Below are positions 34,752 to 45,591 of a stretch of DNA of 64,000 bases, piece after piece. Every line of letters starts with the position of its first letter. The stretch's first letter is position 1. Both the position numbers and the translations under genes were made by a program. The DNA lies in NCBI RefSeq assembly GCF_901000735.1, contig NC_081549.1, positions 22,807,850 to 22,871,849 on the forward strand, written 5' to 3'. The notes beneath the pieces were generated by a model. That model made no database searches and was not told where the DNA came from. It worked only from the letters and a program-made list of their open reading frames with translations. The stretch is from Corylus avellana. Lineage: Eukaryota; Streptophyta; Magnoliopsida; Fagales; Betulaceae.

Positions 34752-36450
34752 GAAAGTTAGGGCTGTCAATTGGGCAGAGATCTATCACTGTTAGTAGTAG
34801 TAGTCCACTGTTAAATTGTGCTGCAAGCCTGCAACCATGGTGTATATTGATGAGGTTTTTTTTGGAGGCTAAATTGCAGATGCTATGAGGTTTTTTGTTT
34901 GGATTTTTAGTGCATCCTCTAAAGAAATGGATTCTGTAGTGGTAGCAGTCTTATGAGTTTATGTCACCCAATTTTCAATCATATTTTGCATGTGGGAAGT
35001 TCACCAGTGCATGTGCAGCACGAATTGCTCGGAAACAAAGAAAATAATCTGCACTCTGCAGCAAGAATTATATGGGTTTATCATGATTATGATAATAAGG
35101 TGGGTGCATTAGACTAATTTAAGGTTTCTTCCTACATTGTTATCTTTATGCAAAGCCCTCAATCTCATGATGTACGGTAACCAAGTGGTATCCGTACAGA
35201 CCCTGCAGTTGGTCGATGTGGGGCTTTAATTATTCTGTTTAGTTGTAGAAAAAATGAGGGAAAGTGCCAAGGTATCGGTCTTTCCTATGCTCCCATCTCA
35301 CAGCCGATGAGGTCGTATCAGCCCAATAAAATAAAAAGATGTAGTATTTAGTTTAATTATATTAATCGGTCACATTTATGACAACTATTTTCAATTTCAC
35401 ACATGTCTACTCGACACGTCCTATACCGTCCATGTGAGTTTCCACGTGGCAAGCCATGATTAAGTAATTGCTAAGTTGAAGTAGCAAACTAGAGCTTTAG
35501 ATTAAGTTATTAACCCCCTAAATATCTCAGTTATTCCGATCACTACCTTCGGATTTCAACTTCAAGGAAAGAGAATGTGTAGATCGCATATGATGGGTTA
35601 GATCTCATTCCAAAAGCATCATTAAACAATGGAGCTTGGACCACCCACCATCAATTGGAGAGATAGCATTGAATTTCGGTAACAAGTTGGGACTTGTGGG
35701 AGGAAAAGACTCTTTTTTGTCATCCTTCTAATGCCCCAGTTGCACGAGGGTTAGGTGGATTACCTGCCTCATAAATTCATATTATAATTATAAAAGGTCA
35801 TATTATAATTATGAGAGGAATGCTTAACTCCTATTCATCTATGTTATGCTGGTATGACAGTGCTTATTAACTCTTGAATTAGTCTTTATTAAAAAAGAAA
35901 AAGAAAAAATTCAAAAGTTGATAGGCACTGCCATATCAACGTAATTGAATAAAAGTTAAGTATTTAAAATTACTTGTAATTACAAATTGTTAAACATTAG
36001 ATCTTTTTAAGCTTTGAATAATGTACATACCTATCTTCTATCTTACTCACATGCTATAAGTTGATGTGACAGTTCTTATAAACCATTAGATCAGTCTTTA
36101 TTATAAAAATAAAAATAAAGTTGAAGGGCTAATGAGCATTACCAAATAAATGGTATAGAACAAATTCATGAGTAAATGGCTAAATGCGCAATTACATACC
36201 ATTTCCTTTCCTCAACGACCAAAACAGCTATTCTATTTAAGCGCTAACTGATAGAGTTCACATAAAGGATCTAAACTGTAAAAACTGCACGTGAATAAGA
36301 GACTCGAGTGTGTGAGAATGCCCACTAAACAATTCCTTTAATTCAAAATTCAGGGCAATATCTTTCGGCACTCAACGGCTAGTTCATCTTTGTCCCACCC
36401 ACGTACAAATATTTAACCTATCCTGAATCCTCTGCTTTGCTGTTGGCTCA
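34752..36450. other. ATL 3' UTR and MITE-bearing spacer
   Basis: About 250 bases are likely ATL 3' UTR. A MITE at 35819-35964 and a related weaker one at about 36013-36175 follow. Nothing else is named. Confidence 0.5.
35819..35964. mobile_element. Small MITE (AATGCTTAACTCC family)
   Basis: AATGCTTAACTCCTATTCAT at the left is the inverse of the right end, and GACAGTGCTTATTAAC pairs with GATAGGCACTGCC. A central TAGTCTTTATTAAAAAAG core is shared with 36013-36175 and 46948-47144, so these belong to one family. Confidence 0.65.
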
Positions 36451-36452
36451 CA

Positions 36453-37358
36453 ATGCAAGCTGAAAAGCAGCAATCTTGGAAGATCTACATCCACGCCAAG
36501 GCCAAGAACTTCCATTTCAAACTCAAAGTCAGAGCAACAAATATCGTACCCACTTGGGAGTTCCATCGGTGCTCCGTTGTGCTAAAGCTGGGAAAATGCC
36601 TCCTCAAATTGAAATCCAACTGCGAAACAGCACTCATTCCCAGTAAAAAACAACCCAAAACCTTGAAATCCAAGTTCCTAGCACTTCTCAAGAAGTTCCG
36701 CTTTCGACGGTCCAAGAACCGAACCATTGGTTTCAAGCAGAAGTCAGATCTCTCAAACCCAGAAGACAATAGAATGGGATGGTTTGCTTACAAGGTACAA
36801 TCTATGGCTTTCCTTCATAATATAGTCTGCAGCTTGTTCTATTTTTTGCAGTGGAAAAGATCCCCGGTTTAATCTTCCCCTGTTTCCCTGTATTGCTCAA
36901 CTGATGGTAGTAGTTTTGTGCATATATTTGCAGGAACCAATCTGTTTGGGTTCCTTGTTTGCTGGGATTCTTGCATTTCTAGCTCAATCTATTAGCAACA
37001 AAGATCAGAGGGCAATTGTCATTCATGGCTCTGTTATCTCTTTATACCTTGGTTTATTGTTCAAGAAATATATGACAGGAAGAATCAGCAATTTCTTGGT
37101 ACTTCTAGTGGCTTGTTCACTAGTACTTGAATTGGACACTTATTTAAGATTTGATTATATTCAGATGGCATGGGACTATCTTGTTTCCTCCGGATTGCCA
37201 GGTAAAGAAAATTTGTTTTTTCATTCTTTTATTATATGCATATTTTCCAATATACTTACGAATAACCACACGAATTTTTTAAGAAATAAATCACCATTTT
37301 TTCAGGTATTTTCAAGCTCTTATCAATCTTATGGGGTCCGGTAAGACAAAGTAACTGA
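36453..37358 (+). CDS. Unknown membrane protein with basic N-terminus, three exons
   Basis: I do not recognise this family. Exons: 36453-36794, 36934-37201, 37306-37358; frames join cleanly to about 221 residues. Residues 1-114 are Lys/Arg-rich (RRSKNR, FLALLKKFRFRR) with no motif I can name. Exon 2 begins EPICLGSLFAGILAFLAQSI and holds about three hydrophobic helices (also AIVIHGSVISLYLGLLF and ISNFLVLLVACSLVLEL). The end reads KLLSILWGPVRQSN. A consensus donor (CCG|GTAAGA, 37341) and a strong acceptor near 37387 allow another intron, which would end the protein at ILWGPI instead. Splice sites and hydrophobicity support a real gene; without a homologue, confidence is moderate. Confidence 0.55.
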
Positions 37359-39150
37359 ACAAATCTGTTTTTTTTTTTTATCCCAGATTTGAAGGTGAGT
37401 TAAAACTGTCACATCAGCATTATAGAAAAGTTACGTAATAAGAACGTAATTTTTAACATTATTCTTTATTATAGGACTCTAACTAACGTAACACGTTCAA
37501 CACGTTTTAGATTTAAGAATGAATCTCATTTTTATTGGGTACTCTTGACTCCATGGGGTACAAGTATTTCTTTTGAAGGTGGAGTCTTGCAAGCTACCAA
37601 TGGTGACATGGTAGTGTTGTGGAAGGTAAAAAGAATTGGGGACCTTTATTTGTTAAGAGGAAAATGTTTTCCCTTAGAGTTTTGTTTTGGAGGAAACATG
37701 TTGAGGAGATTGTATATCAACAGGTTTGATGGAATTCAAACTAAGGTGCAGATTTGTTACATGTATGCAGCTTGAATTTCAACCATGTTTATGGTTGCAA
37801 TTAATGCGCCTATTTGAATTTGGCCTTTGTTTTACCACCTCATTTTGCCGCCCAAGCTCTTCTTTCTTCCAATTTATTTGGTTCTCTGTTAGTAGGAGAC
37901 TTTTGTGGATTGCCTGTTTTCTTGGCCACAAGTGATTGTAAGGGATTTGGAAGACAATATGCTTAAATTCGATTTGTTAATAAGGAAATCCAATAATCAA
38001 ATCCAAATGAATGATATGAGAAATTTAGAAAATTATTTTAAAGCAAAACCTGGATATGATGGGTGGCTATGCTTGGAGACTGAAAATTCAGTTGGTGGAG
38101 TAGTATGAGAGAAAGAGAAAGTACGCGCGAAGAGACATACGACGGGATAAAGATATCCAATAATTTTATTATCTAGCAATTTAGACAACAAATATGAGAA
38201 AATTTTTATTGAGTTCACCTACTCGAACAAGTTTCAAACGGCCTACTCTCTTATTCGAGCAGATAAATCTCATACAGAATAAATGTCCGACTTGTACTAG
38301 CATTGATAAAGCCTTTTTTGTACTTTGTTTTGCTCCACCTCAGGAAATGAGCTCTCTCTTTAAGGTGCATGAAAAAAACTGATGGCACTAGAAGGAACCC
38401 AAGTCGGGGTTTTCTTGGGCCCTTTCTTTGGGTCTTGGTTTGAATATCCTTGGGTATTCAAATCTGGGCTGACCAGGCGAGACTTGATCTGGGCCATCGC
38501 TCATACCATAGCTCGTGCTAATGACTGCACGCAAAGCGCACTCATGGTTGAACAGTATAAAGTGCGAGATCAATGGGGCCCACAAGGACCCACTTTTGCT
38601 GTTGATGATGGGAATTCACCTCCACGCTTACATGGCGCGTGAAGGACACAACAACCACTTACCATAATGACAAAAATGTTGATGTCAGTGGGTCCTCCAC
38701 AGGCTTTCAATGGCAACATCGCGGCCGTCGATCTCTCCGCCACGCGCAAATCAGACGGGTCAGATTCAGAGTCAAAGAGCTGTCTCGATAGGTCTCTTTG
38801 ACCACACTGGAAACATGATTTAATTTTGATTTTAAATAAGTTTCCAAACTTTGACTGGGTTGTCACTTCAATCAAGGCGCTCTTCGTTGAAAATCGAGGT
38901 GCGCTAGTAATTTACCATTATGGGCATGGACAACTCTGATTTTTGGCTCTATATGCATACTCCTCAAATGTCCAAAATGTCCCTCTTGGGTCTACGAATT
39001 CAGTCTCTATATACTCTGTATGTATATATATATATAAAAATTTTAGGAGGTCCTCCTAAAATTTTGTGAATTATTCGTTGACAATTTTTTGTCATTCAAT
39101 AAAAGCCAATTAAGTGTCCTGGAGATTTTTGGAGAGGAGTCTGGAATATT
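37359..39150. other. Spacer with a copia scrap, no gene seen
   Basis: Apart from the copia-like piece at about 37545-37690, I see only short open stretches (38382-38642, and antisense 38570-38875) without family likeness. An (AT)n run lies near 39020. Confidence 0.45.
37545..37690 (+). pseudogene. Ty1/copia gag-pre-integrase fragment
   Basis: The frame SFEGGVLQATNGDMVVLWKV...GDLYLLRG resembles the segment of copia polyproteins before the integrase zinc finger (EGGVLKVxKGxLVVMKG...LYxLxG). It is a short fragment with no LTR recognisable nearby. Confidence 0.5.
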
Positions 39151-39776
39151 AGGGGCTCGTAAGTGGTGCAAATGTTCATCTGAAAGGCTTGTCTAAATAT
39201 TCTTCCTACCAAAAGAAATCTTTACGGCGTCATATCATTGGGGATGACTTATGTCCAATATGTGGGAGGGAAGAAGAAACTCCGGTGCATATCCTGTGGA
39301 CATGTCCTTCGGCGAGGGATGTGTGGCTAGAAAGCACCTGAAAACTCCAGAAATGTTCAAGCGATGTCGAAGATTTTAACACCTTGGTTACTAAGTTGAT
39401 AGGACTGTTGGACAGCAATGACTTATAGCTCTTTGCGGTAGTGGCAATGCAAATTTGGTTCAGACAAAATGCTTTAGTTCATGGAGAAGTTTTGTCTTCA
39501 CCTTCCTAGGTGCTTCGACAAGCATGGGAGCAGATTGAGGCTTATGAAACGGCAATGGCACTTCCAGTAAAGGATTTTGACCCTGAACACCCAGATATAC
39601 AAAATACAACGCTACTATGGAAGGCCCCTCTGGGGGGATATGTAAAGCTTAATTGGGATACACCCGTGGATCGAGGGAATAAGAGAGTGGGTTTGGGAGT
39701 GGTGGCACGTAATCACAGGGGAGATGTGATGGCAATGTATTGTGATACAAAACCTTTCATTCAATATCCTTCTACA
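39150..39776 (+). pseudogene. LINE fragment: zf-RVT and RNase H start (5' part)
   Basis: At about 39221 the frame reads RRHIIGDDLCPICGREEETP followed by VHILWTCPSARDVW, the zinc-binding zf-RVT module after plant LINE reverse transcriptases. From about 39640, KLNWDTPVDRGNKRVGLGVV then ARNHRGDVMA is the beginning of the RNase H-like domain with its first catalytic Asp. Stops and a frame change show it is dead. The frame is then broken by the hAT-like insert at 39777. Confidence 0.85.
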
Positions 39777-40296
39777 GTTAGGGGTGAAATAACGGTTGCG
39801 GTTAGCGATTAGTAGCTAAAACCGCTAACCGCAACTGCCTAGGTGGTTAGTAATTTTTACTAACCGCCTCCGCTAACCGGGTAGCGGTTAACCACTTTGG
39901 GATAACTGCTTTTTTCTAACTGCTTTTTTGACCAGTTTTGGGCTCACTTTAAACATTTTTTTTGCTCATTTTAAACGTTTTGTTTTTTTTGTTTTTTCCC
40001 CTTTCATGGCCATTTTAGCATTAAAAATTGTTCTATACCAAAATTTTGTTGGCCACCTTCTACAAATCTACACATAATATAATATACAAATAAAATTACA
40101 ACAAAATCATCATTTCACTTGTAGTCTTATACATAAACTTAAACAAGTTCATAAACTCACACATAAAAATAAAATAAAATACAAACAAGTTCATAAACTC
40201 ACACGCAACCAAAAAAACCAACATGGTTGAACTTGAAGCTTGAGGCCTATTTCAATCAATCAAAAAAAGTTCATAAACTCATGACTTATTGTTATT

Positions 40297-40341
<45 letters not shown>

Positions 40342-40483
40342 GGTTAGCGGATTTCCAAAACCCACTAACCGCTAATCGCAACTGCCTAGGCGGTTAGCGG
40401 TTTTTACTAACCGCTTTCAAAGCAATTAAACAGTTAGGCGGTTAACGGTTGTAGCGGTTAGACAGTTTTAAATTCCACCCCTA
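39777..40483. mobile_element. hAT-like non-autonomous element nested in a LINE
   Basis: Flanked by CTTCTACA on both sides (39769-39776, 40484-40491), the 8-bp duplication of hAT elements. The ends read TAGGGGTGAAAT (two bases in) and the complement TAGGGGTGGAAT. Inside are many copies in both orientations of a CGGTTAGCGG word near both ends, as expected for subterminal transposase-binding repeats, and an (AT)n run at about 40300-40337. No transposase. Confidence 0.85.
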
Positions 40484-40830
40484 CTTCTACAACAGAGGCT
40501 TTGGTAGTGAGAAGGGCAGTGCAAGTGGGATGCATTATGGCTTTGAACAAAATTATTTTGGAAGGCGATGCATGTGAGATTGTCCAGTTAATACGAAGTA
40601 GGGATGCATGGCGGGGGAAGCTTCCGAGCGATGGCAGACGCGAAGAACCAGCTGGAACAGTTTCAAGTGTGGCAGGTGGAGCACGTCCCTCATAGCGTCA
40701 ATGAGGTGGTTAATAGTGTAGCACAATATGCACTACTTTTATCAACTGAGCAATTGTGGGCGGTAGATTTTCCTTCTAACATTATCCCACGTGTACTTGC
40801 TGAGCAAGACTCTATTTAATCAATATTATT
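40484..40830 (+). pseudogene. LINE fragment: RNase H end (3' part)
   Basis: Continues the broken LINE: EALVVRRAVQVGCIMALNKI then ILEGDACEIVQLIRS, and after a frame change VEHVPHSVNEVVNSVAQYAL, the usual C-terminal HVPRxxNxxAHxLAxxAL signature. Together with 39150-39776 this is one LINE split by a hAT-like element. Confidence 0.85.
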
Positions 40831-42692
40831 GAGATTATAAAAAGAAAAAATAGTGTATAATAAGATGATGATTATCTATTTTTTATAAGCCAGTTTTCGA
40901 TTAAATGGTTCGATTTGACTAGCTATATTTTTAAATTGGTATGTTTGATTATTCTATATTTGACTCTCAATATAGAGAATAATTTTCCTAATATATTATT
41001 CAAACAAATTTCATAAAAACAACAATCAAATGAGAAGTTTGTTGTTATCTTTCTTTTACGTTTTTTTATTTTTGGGTTAAAAGACATAGGAAAAGGAAAA
41101 TGCAGACGCTCAAATAATAGTCAAATTATTCATAATTAAACCCAAATAATAGATATTGAGTGAACAAATTGGCTTAGTAATAAATATGAAATTCCATTAT
41201 TTTCGTATATACCTATTTAGGCATACTAGTCAAGATGTACTCATTCAAAATCCAGCTTGTCGATGATTAGTAAAAAAAAAAATACCCAAGGGCATTCCAG
41301 GTCATTTTGAGGACAACAGCATTTTAAAAATAGGAAAATGGAAAGGGCATAAACGTCAAAAGGAGAATAAAGAAAACTATTTCTGTTGTGTATAGATGAA
41401 TTATAATGGTACTTTAATGGTTTAATTAAATCTGGGTTTTGGGTAGGTTTGACCACTGCTTATTGGGCTCCATTCCGCTTTGGGACTCTCTCTCTCAAAA
41501 ATCTCTAGGCTTTCAGCCTTCCCCCATCTGCTTTCTTTGACTTGTTGGGAGCTTTTTCCTTCATCAAATCAAGACCACAGATTCCAGTTCCATAATATTT
41601 TTTTGGCATCTCTCGATCTTCTACCGGAGGGAGTTTCATGTGCCTCCTATTTTCCAGGTTTGGTTCAGCTCCTTCGTTTTCTTCTGATCGGGATTCTCGG
41701 AAAAGTTCGGGGGTTTTTTTTTTTCTTAATTTTCTTTTTGGTAGAGATTTTGTCGAGAATTGGTGGCCCTGATTAACTGGGGTTGTTAAGGTTGTTGCTT
41801 GATTTTCCTTTTGGGTGTAAATGGGTGTGACTAATCGCTGTGATTTCAGGGACAGAGAATTATCCAATGATTTTATTTAGTTTTATTGACTGATTCTTTT
41901 TTTTTTGTTTTCCGAGTTGTGAAATAATGGGTATTTTTCCTTCTGGCAAGATTTGGGTTTTTATGGATCTGGGTTACTTTTTGGTCAAGTTTAATTGATG
42001 CTGATTCCTGGGGTTCTTGTATTTTGATGAAAAGAGCATCAGTGTATGTGATGTTTTAATTTTTGATCCTTTAGTAGCTGCAATTTAATACTGATATAGT
42101 TCATTACCAAGATATTATTGCCAAGTTGGCATTCTTGGATAGATTTGCGATTAGATGATGTGGGAGGGACTTGGAGGGTGGTCTTTCGCTCATTGATTAA
42201 CATTTTAGTTGCAGAAAGGTTCACTGTATGGAAATGAATTATCAAATTTTAGGTGGGATATCATCCAAGCAAGCGATGAAAAGGTGGACCATGACCCACC
42301 CAAATTTTAGGTGGTGTTGTAGTAAGGGGAATTGAGATTGACACTGTCTACATAGGTTTCTTGAGATACATCTTTTGACAAATGACAATAACACTTGTGT
42401 AGAAGCATGTATGATGCATCTGTTTGAAATCTTCTATAAAAGGAAGGTGGAGGACTTAACTATTATGGTATTATCTTAGTTGGCAACTGGGCAATTTACT
42501 TTCCTTTTCGCTTTTAATGCTTTATTCATGTTGGGGTGATATTTGGCAATCCAATCTTATGAAATATTAGGGTGTGTGTCTACATGAATTATTGTCAAAG
42601 GTTGCTTTTTCTTTTTACTTCCTTGGTATTCATGAAGCTTGCGAAGTTTAAGACTTCAATTGATAGATATGCTCTTTTTTTCTTCTTTGCAG
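40831..42692. other. Promoter, 5' UTR and leader intron of the pseudokinase gene
   Basis: AT-rich to about 41460, then a CT-rich stretch (ACTCTCTCTCTC at about 41484) that looks like a leader, and a long non-coding stretch ending TTCTTCTTTGCAG at 42692, a good acceptor 37 bases before the ATG. The first exon is thus probably non-coding. Its donor is not certain. Confidence 0.5.
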
Positions 42693-42729
42693 AAAGATAG
42701 ACAACCTTATTAAAGAGTTTTTCCGTAAG

Positions 42730-45591
42730 ATGGGGTGTTTCACGGTTTTGAAGAGTAAGAAGAAAAAGTCTGAGCAGACATTTTATATCAACCGTGCTAA
42801 CCCTAAGGATCAAACACCTACAGTGTTGCCAGAACCCCAAATCCGAACCCGGACACTACAGTCTGCACCACCGAGTTTTAGGACCAGAGTGAAACCCATT
42901 CAGCCAGTTAACAAAGTCACCAACAATAGAACACGTGCATTATCTGCCCCATCGTCTCTTGATGCCGCAGAGCAAGATGCTCTTTCATCAGTTGAATTTG
43001 AAGAACAGGAAGACTCGAGGTACCGAACTGGATCAATAAAGGAACAACGGTCCCCGAGTCCACAACCTCTTCCTCTCCCATCACCTCAGTGTGCTGCTGC
43101 ATTGAAGACTACAGGAAGCTTTAAGTCAGGAACTGGTAGTGGGCCTCTCTACGCTTCTGGACCATTGCCATTGCCTCCTACAGGAGCACTCCGAAACTTT
43201 TCATATGAAGAAGTTGCTGCGGCTTGCTACCATTTCTCTTCAGACAGATGTGTTTCAGAAGGTCTTTCCTCCATTATATATAGAGCTTCTTTTGGGGATG
43301 ATGCTTCTAGTTCAAAGAAGTTTGAAGCAACTGTTACTCGCCTTCACCCATCTACTCAGGTATTACATACATATAACGGTTTTTAGGGTGATCAGACTGA
43401 ATCTTTTTTCATCTTCTTGGTATCTCCCTCACTGATAATCTTTGGCACTTAAACATGAATAACTTTTTATAAATTGGTTGAACTGTCATCATTTTGTTAT
43501 TTTTGGCAGCAAAATTTGTTGTTTCGCTACCCCACAAAATTGTTTTTGTTTTTGCACCCCATTTTTAGATTCCCCAGGTGATCGTAAATATGCTGTATAT
43601 GTTCATAGGCAAACATAACTAAGAACTTGAGACCACTCCTCTTTGGAGTTCAGGATATCTCTAAGTTGGTGTGAAAAGCAGTACAGATTCTGTAAGTGGA
43701 GATTCACTCATCCGTGAGTCATGCTGTTGGGTTGAAAGGCAGCTTAACTGCCTTTCTTTAAGCATACGCGCTTCCTTTCTCCACAATCCTTACATGGTGT
43801 GCATGCTTAAATGTATATTCCAAACTTTATGGCAGGGAACATTGTCATGTATTAGAAGTGTTGCTGATTGTATATTTTACTAGTTCACCCTCTTTAAGTG
43901 TCAAGAGTGAAATGAAATACAACTTATGGCTTCACTTACGTTGGAGACTTTATGAATTCGATCACTTTGCATTCTAAATATTAGAAATGCTTGACCGCAT
44001 TGTAATATTGTCACTGTGTTGGTGTTCCTCCAGGGGTTGAAGGAGTTTATAAATGAGGTGAACACAATTGCATCTTTGCATCATCCAAATCTTTGTAAAT
44101 TGCTTGGTTACCATGCACGTGAAGGTACAGAACAAAGAATGTTGATATACGAGAGGCTCTTTCATGGAAGCTTGGACCGGCTATTATATGGGAGGTCGGA
44201 CGGGCCCCCCATTGATTGGAATACAAGAATGAAAATTGCTATATGTGCTGCACAAGGTCTTACTTTCTTGCATGAAGAAGGGCCTTTCCAGGTAATCAGA
44301 ACTTGTCTGCGTTATTGTTTTATAATTAATGAAATTGGTTGCAGCTATTTGTGCTGCCTTATGTAGTCATGCTGAGCAGTTATGGAGTAGCATATTTTTT
44401 GTATTGAGAAGAGGATAATGTCTATTTGATGTTTACCCTAGGCTGTTAGTTTCCTTTTATATGATTGAAATACCAATGTTATCCATTCCATCGTGTAGAT
44501 GTTATGGGCTAATAGTGAAACACAGTCGATGTTTGGGACAATATTAATTTTTTTTGGACAAGAAAATTGGAGAAGATGTGCTTGAAATGATCAAGAATTA
44601 TTATTCAAGTCTTTTGTTCCTTAAGTGTAGTAATTCTTCTGTGTTTACTGAAAGCTCCCCTTGTATTTACAGGCGATGTACAATGAATTTTCAACTGCCA
44701 ACATACAGATTGACAAAGATTTTCGCGCGAAGCTCTCAGGATATGGTTGTGTTGGCCACATTCCTGAGATAGAGATCTCTAATAATTCAGTGGTGAGTTC
44801 TTTTACATTGCTTAGTGATGATGTTCCTTTTCTGACTAAGTTGATCTTATTTCTGCTAAACTTGAAGTCCGACTCAGTGCGTAATAATACATGCTCTTTT
44901 TAACATGATCCACTTGTGTCAATGGGTTGATTAGCATTCATTTTACTCATGTTTACAGGCAGTGGCAAACCTTTCAGTGGAGACAGTTGAGGAAGGACGG
45001 CTCACTCCCAAAAGCAATGTTTGGAGTTTTGGAATAGTTCTTCTAGAACTACTTACTGGCCGGAAGAATCTTGACAGTCGTCATCCTAAGGAAGAGAGGA
45101 ATTTGGTTAAATGGAGCCGGCCTTTCCTGGCAGATGACTGTCGAATCTCACTGATCATGGATCCTCATTTAAAAGGCCGTTTCCCAGCCAAAGCAGCCAA
45201 GATAGTAGCTGATATTGCACAAGGATGTCTTCAGAAGGACCCCTCAGACAGACCTACCATGAGAACTGTTGTTGACAATCTCAAAATCATACAAGACATG
45301 AAGTATTCCTGTCGTTTTCCTCTGCAAGAACCAGCAACCGTTGCAGGAAAAAGGATGTCAAAGTCACCGAGTCTAAATGGAATCATTACTCCAGCTCCAA
45401 GGTTAAGTTTCTCACCATCACCACCATCAAGAGCCCGACCATCTGTTTCTCCTACTAGACGACCTGCCTTGCCGTTGTCTCTTCCTCCGCGTGCTTGTTC
45501 CTCCACCCTCTCTTTGGAGGAGCTTGAACGGCAGGAAAGCCGGAAATCATCATCGTCAACTGTGCGGAGAGCTAGTGTTGAGGGTTTTTGA
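42730..45591 (+). CDS. Receptor-like cytoplasmic pseudokinase
   Basis: Four phase-0 exons (42730-43359, 44034-44291, 44673-44792, 44959-45591) give 546 residues. MGCF at the start offers Gly2 for N-myristoylation and Cys3 for palmitoylation, followed by KSKKKK, so plasma-membrane attachment is likely. Residues about 40-150 are Pro/Ser-rich and disordered. The kinase fold runs about 155-460: FSYEEVAAACYHFS, HHPNLCKLLGYH, RLFHGSLDRLLYG, VWSFGIVLLELLTGRKNLDS, ARGC-like AQGCLQKDPSDRPTM. The catalytic residues are lost: the VAIK Lys is Thr203 (ATVTRL), HRD is Tyr-Asn-Glu (299-301), its Lys is Ser303, DFG is Gly-Tyr-Gly (319-321), and the Gly-rich loop is degenerate. The C-terminus is a Ser/Pro tail (SPSPPSRARPSVSP). 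It probably acts as a scaffold or regulator. The reading frame is clean, so this is not a decayed gene. Confidence 0.9.

Noticed and set aside
38382..38875. Overlapping open frames on both strands (86 and 101 codons)
   Set aside because: No domain, no splice structure and no hydrophobic or signal pattern; the two frames overlap antisense, as chance frames do.
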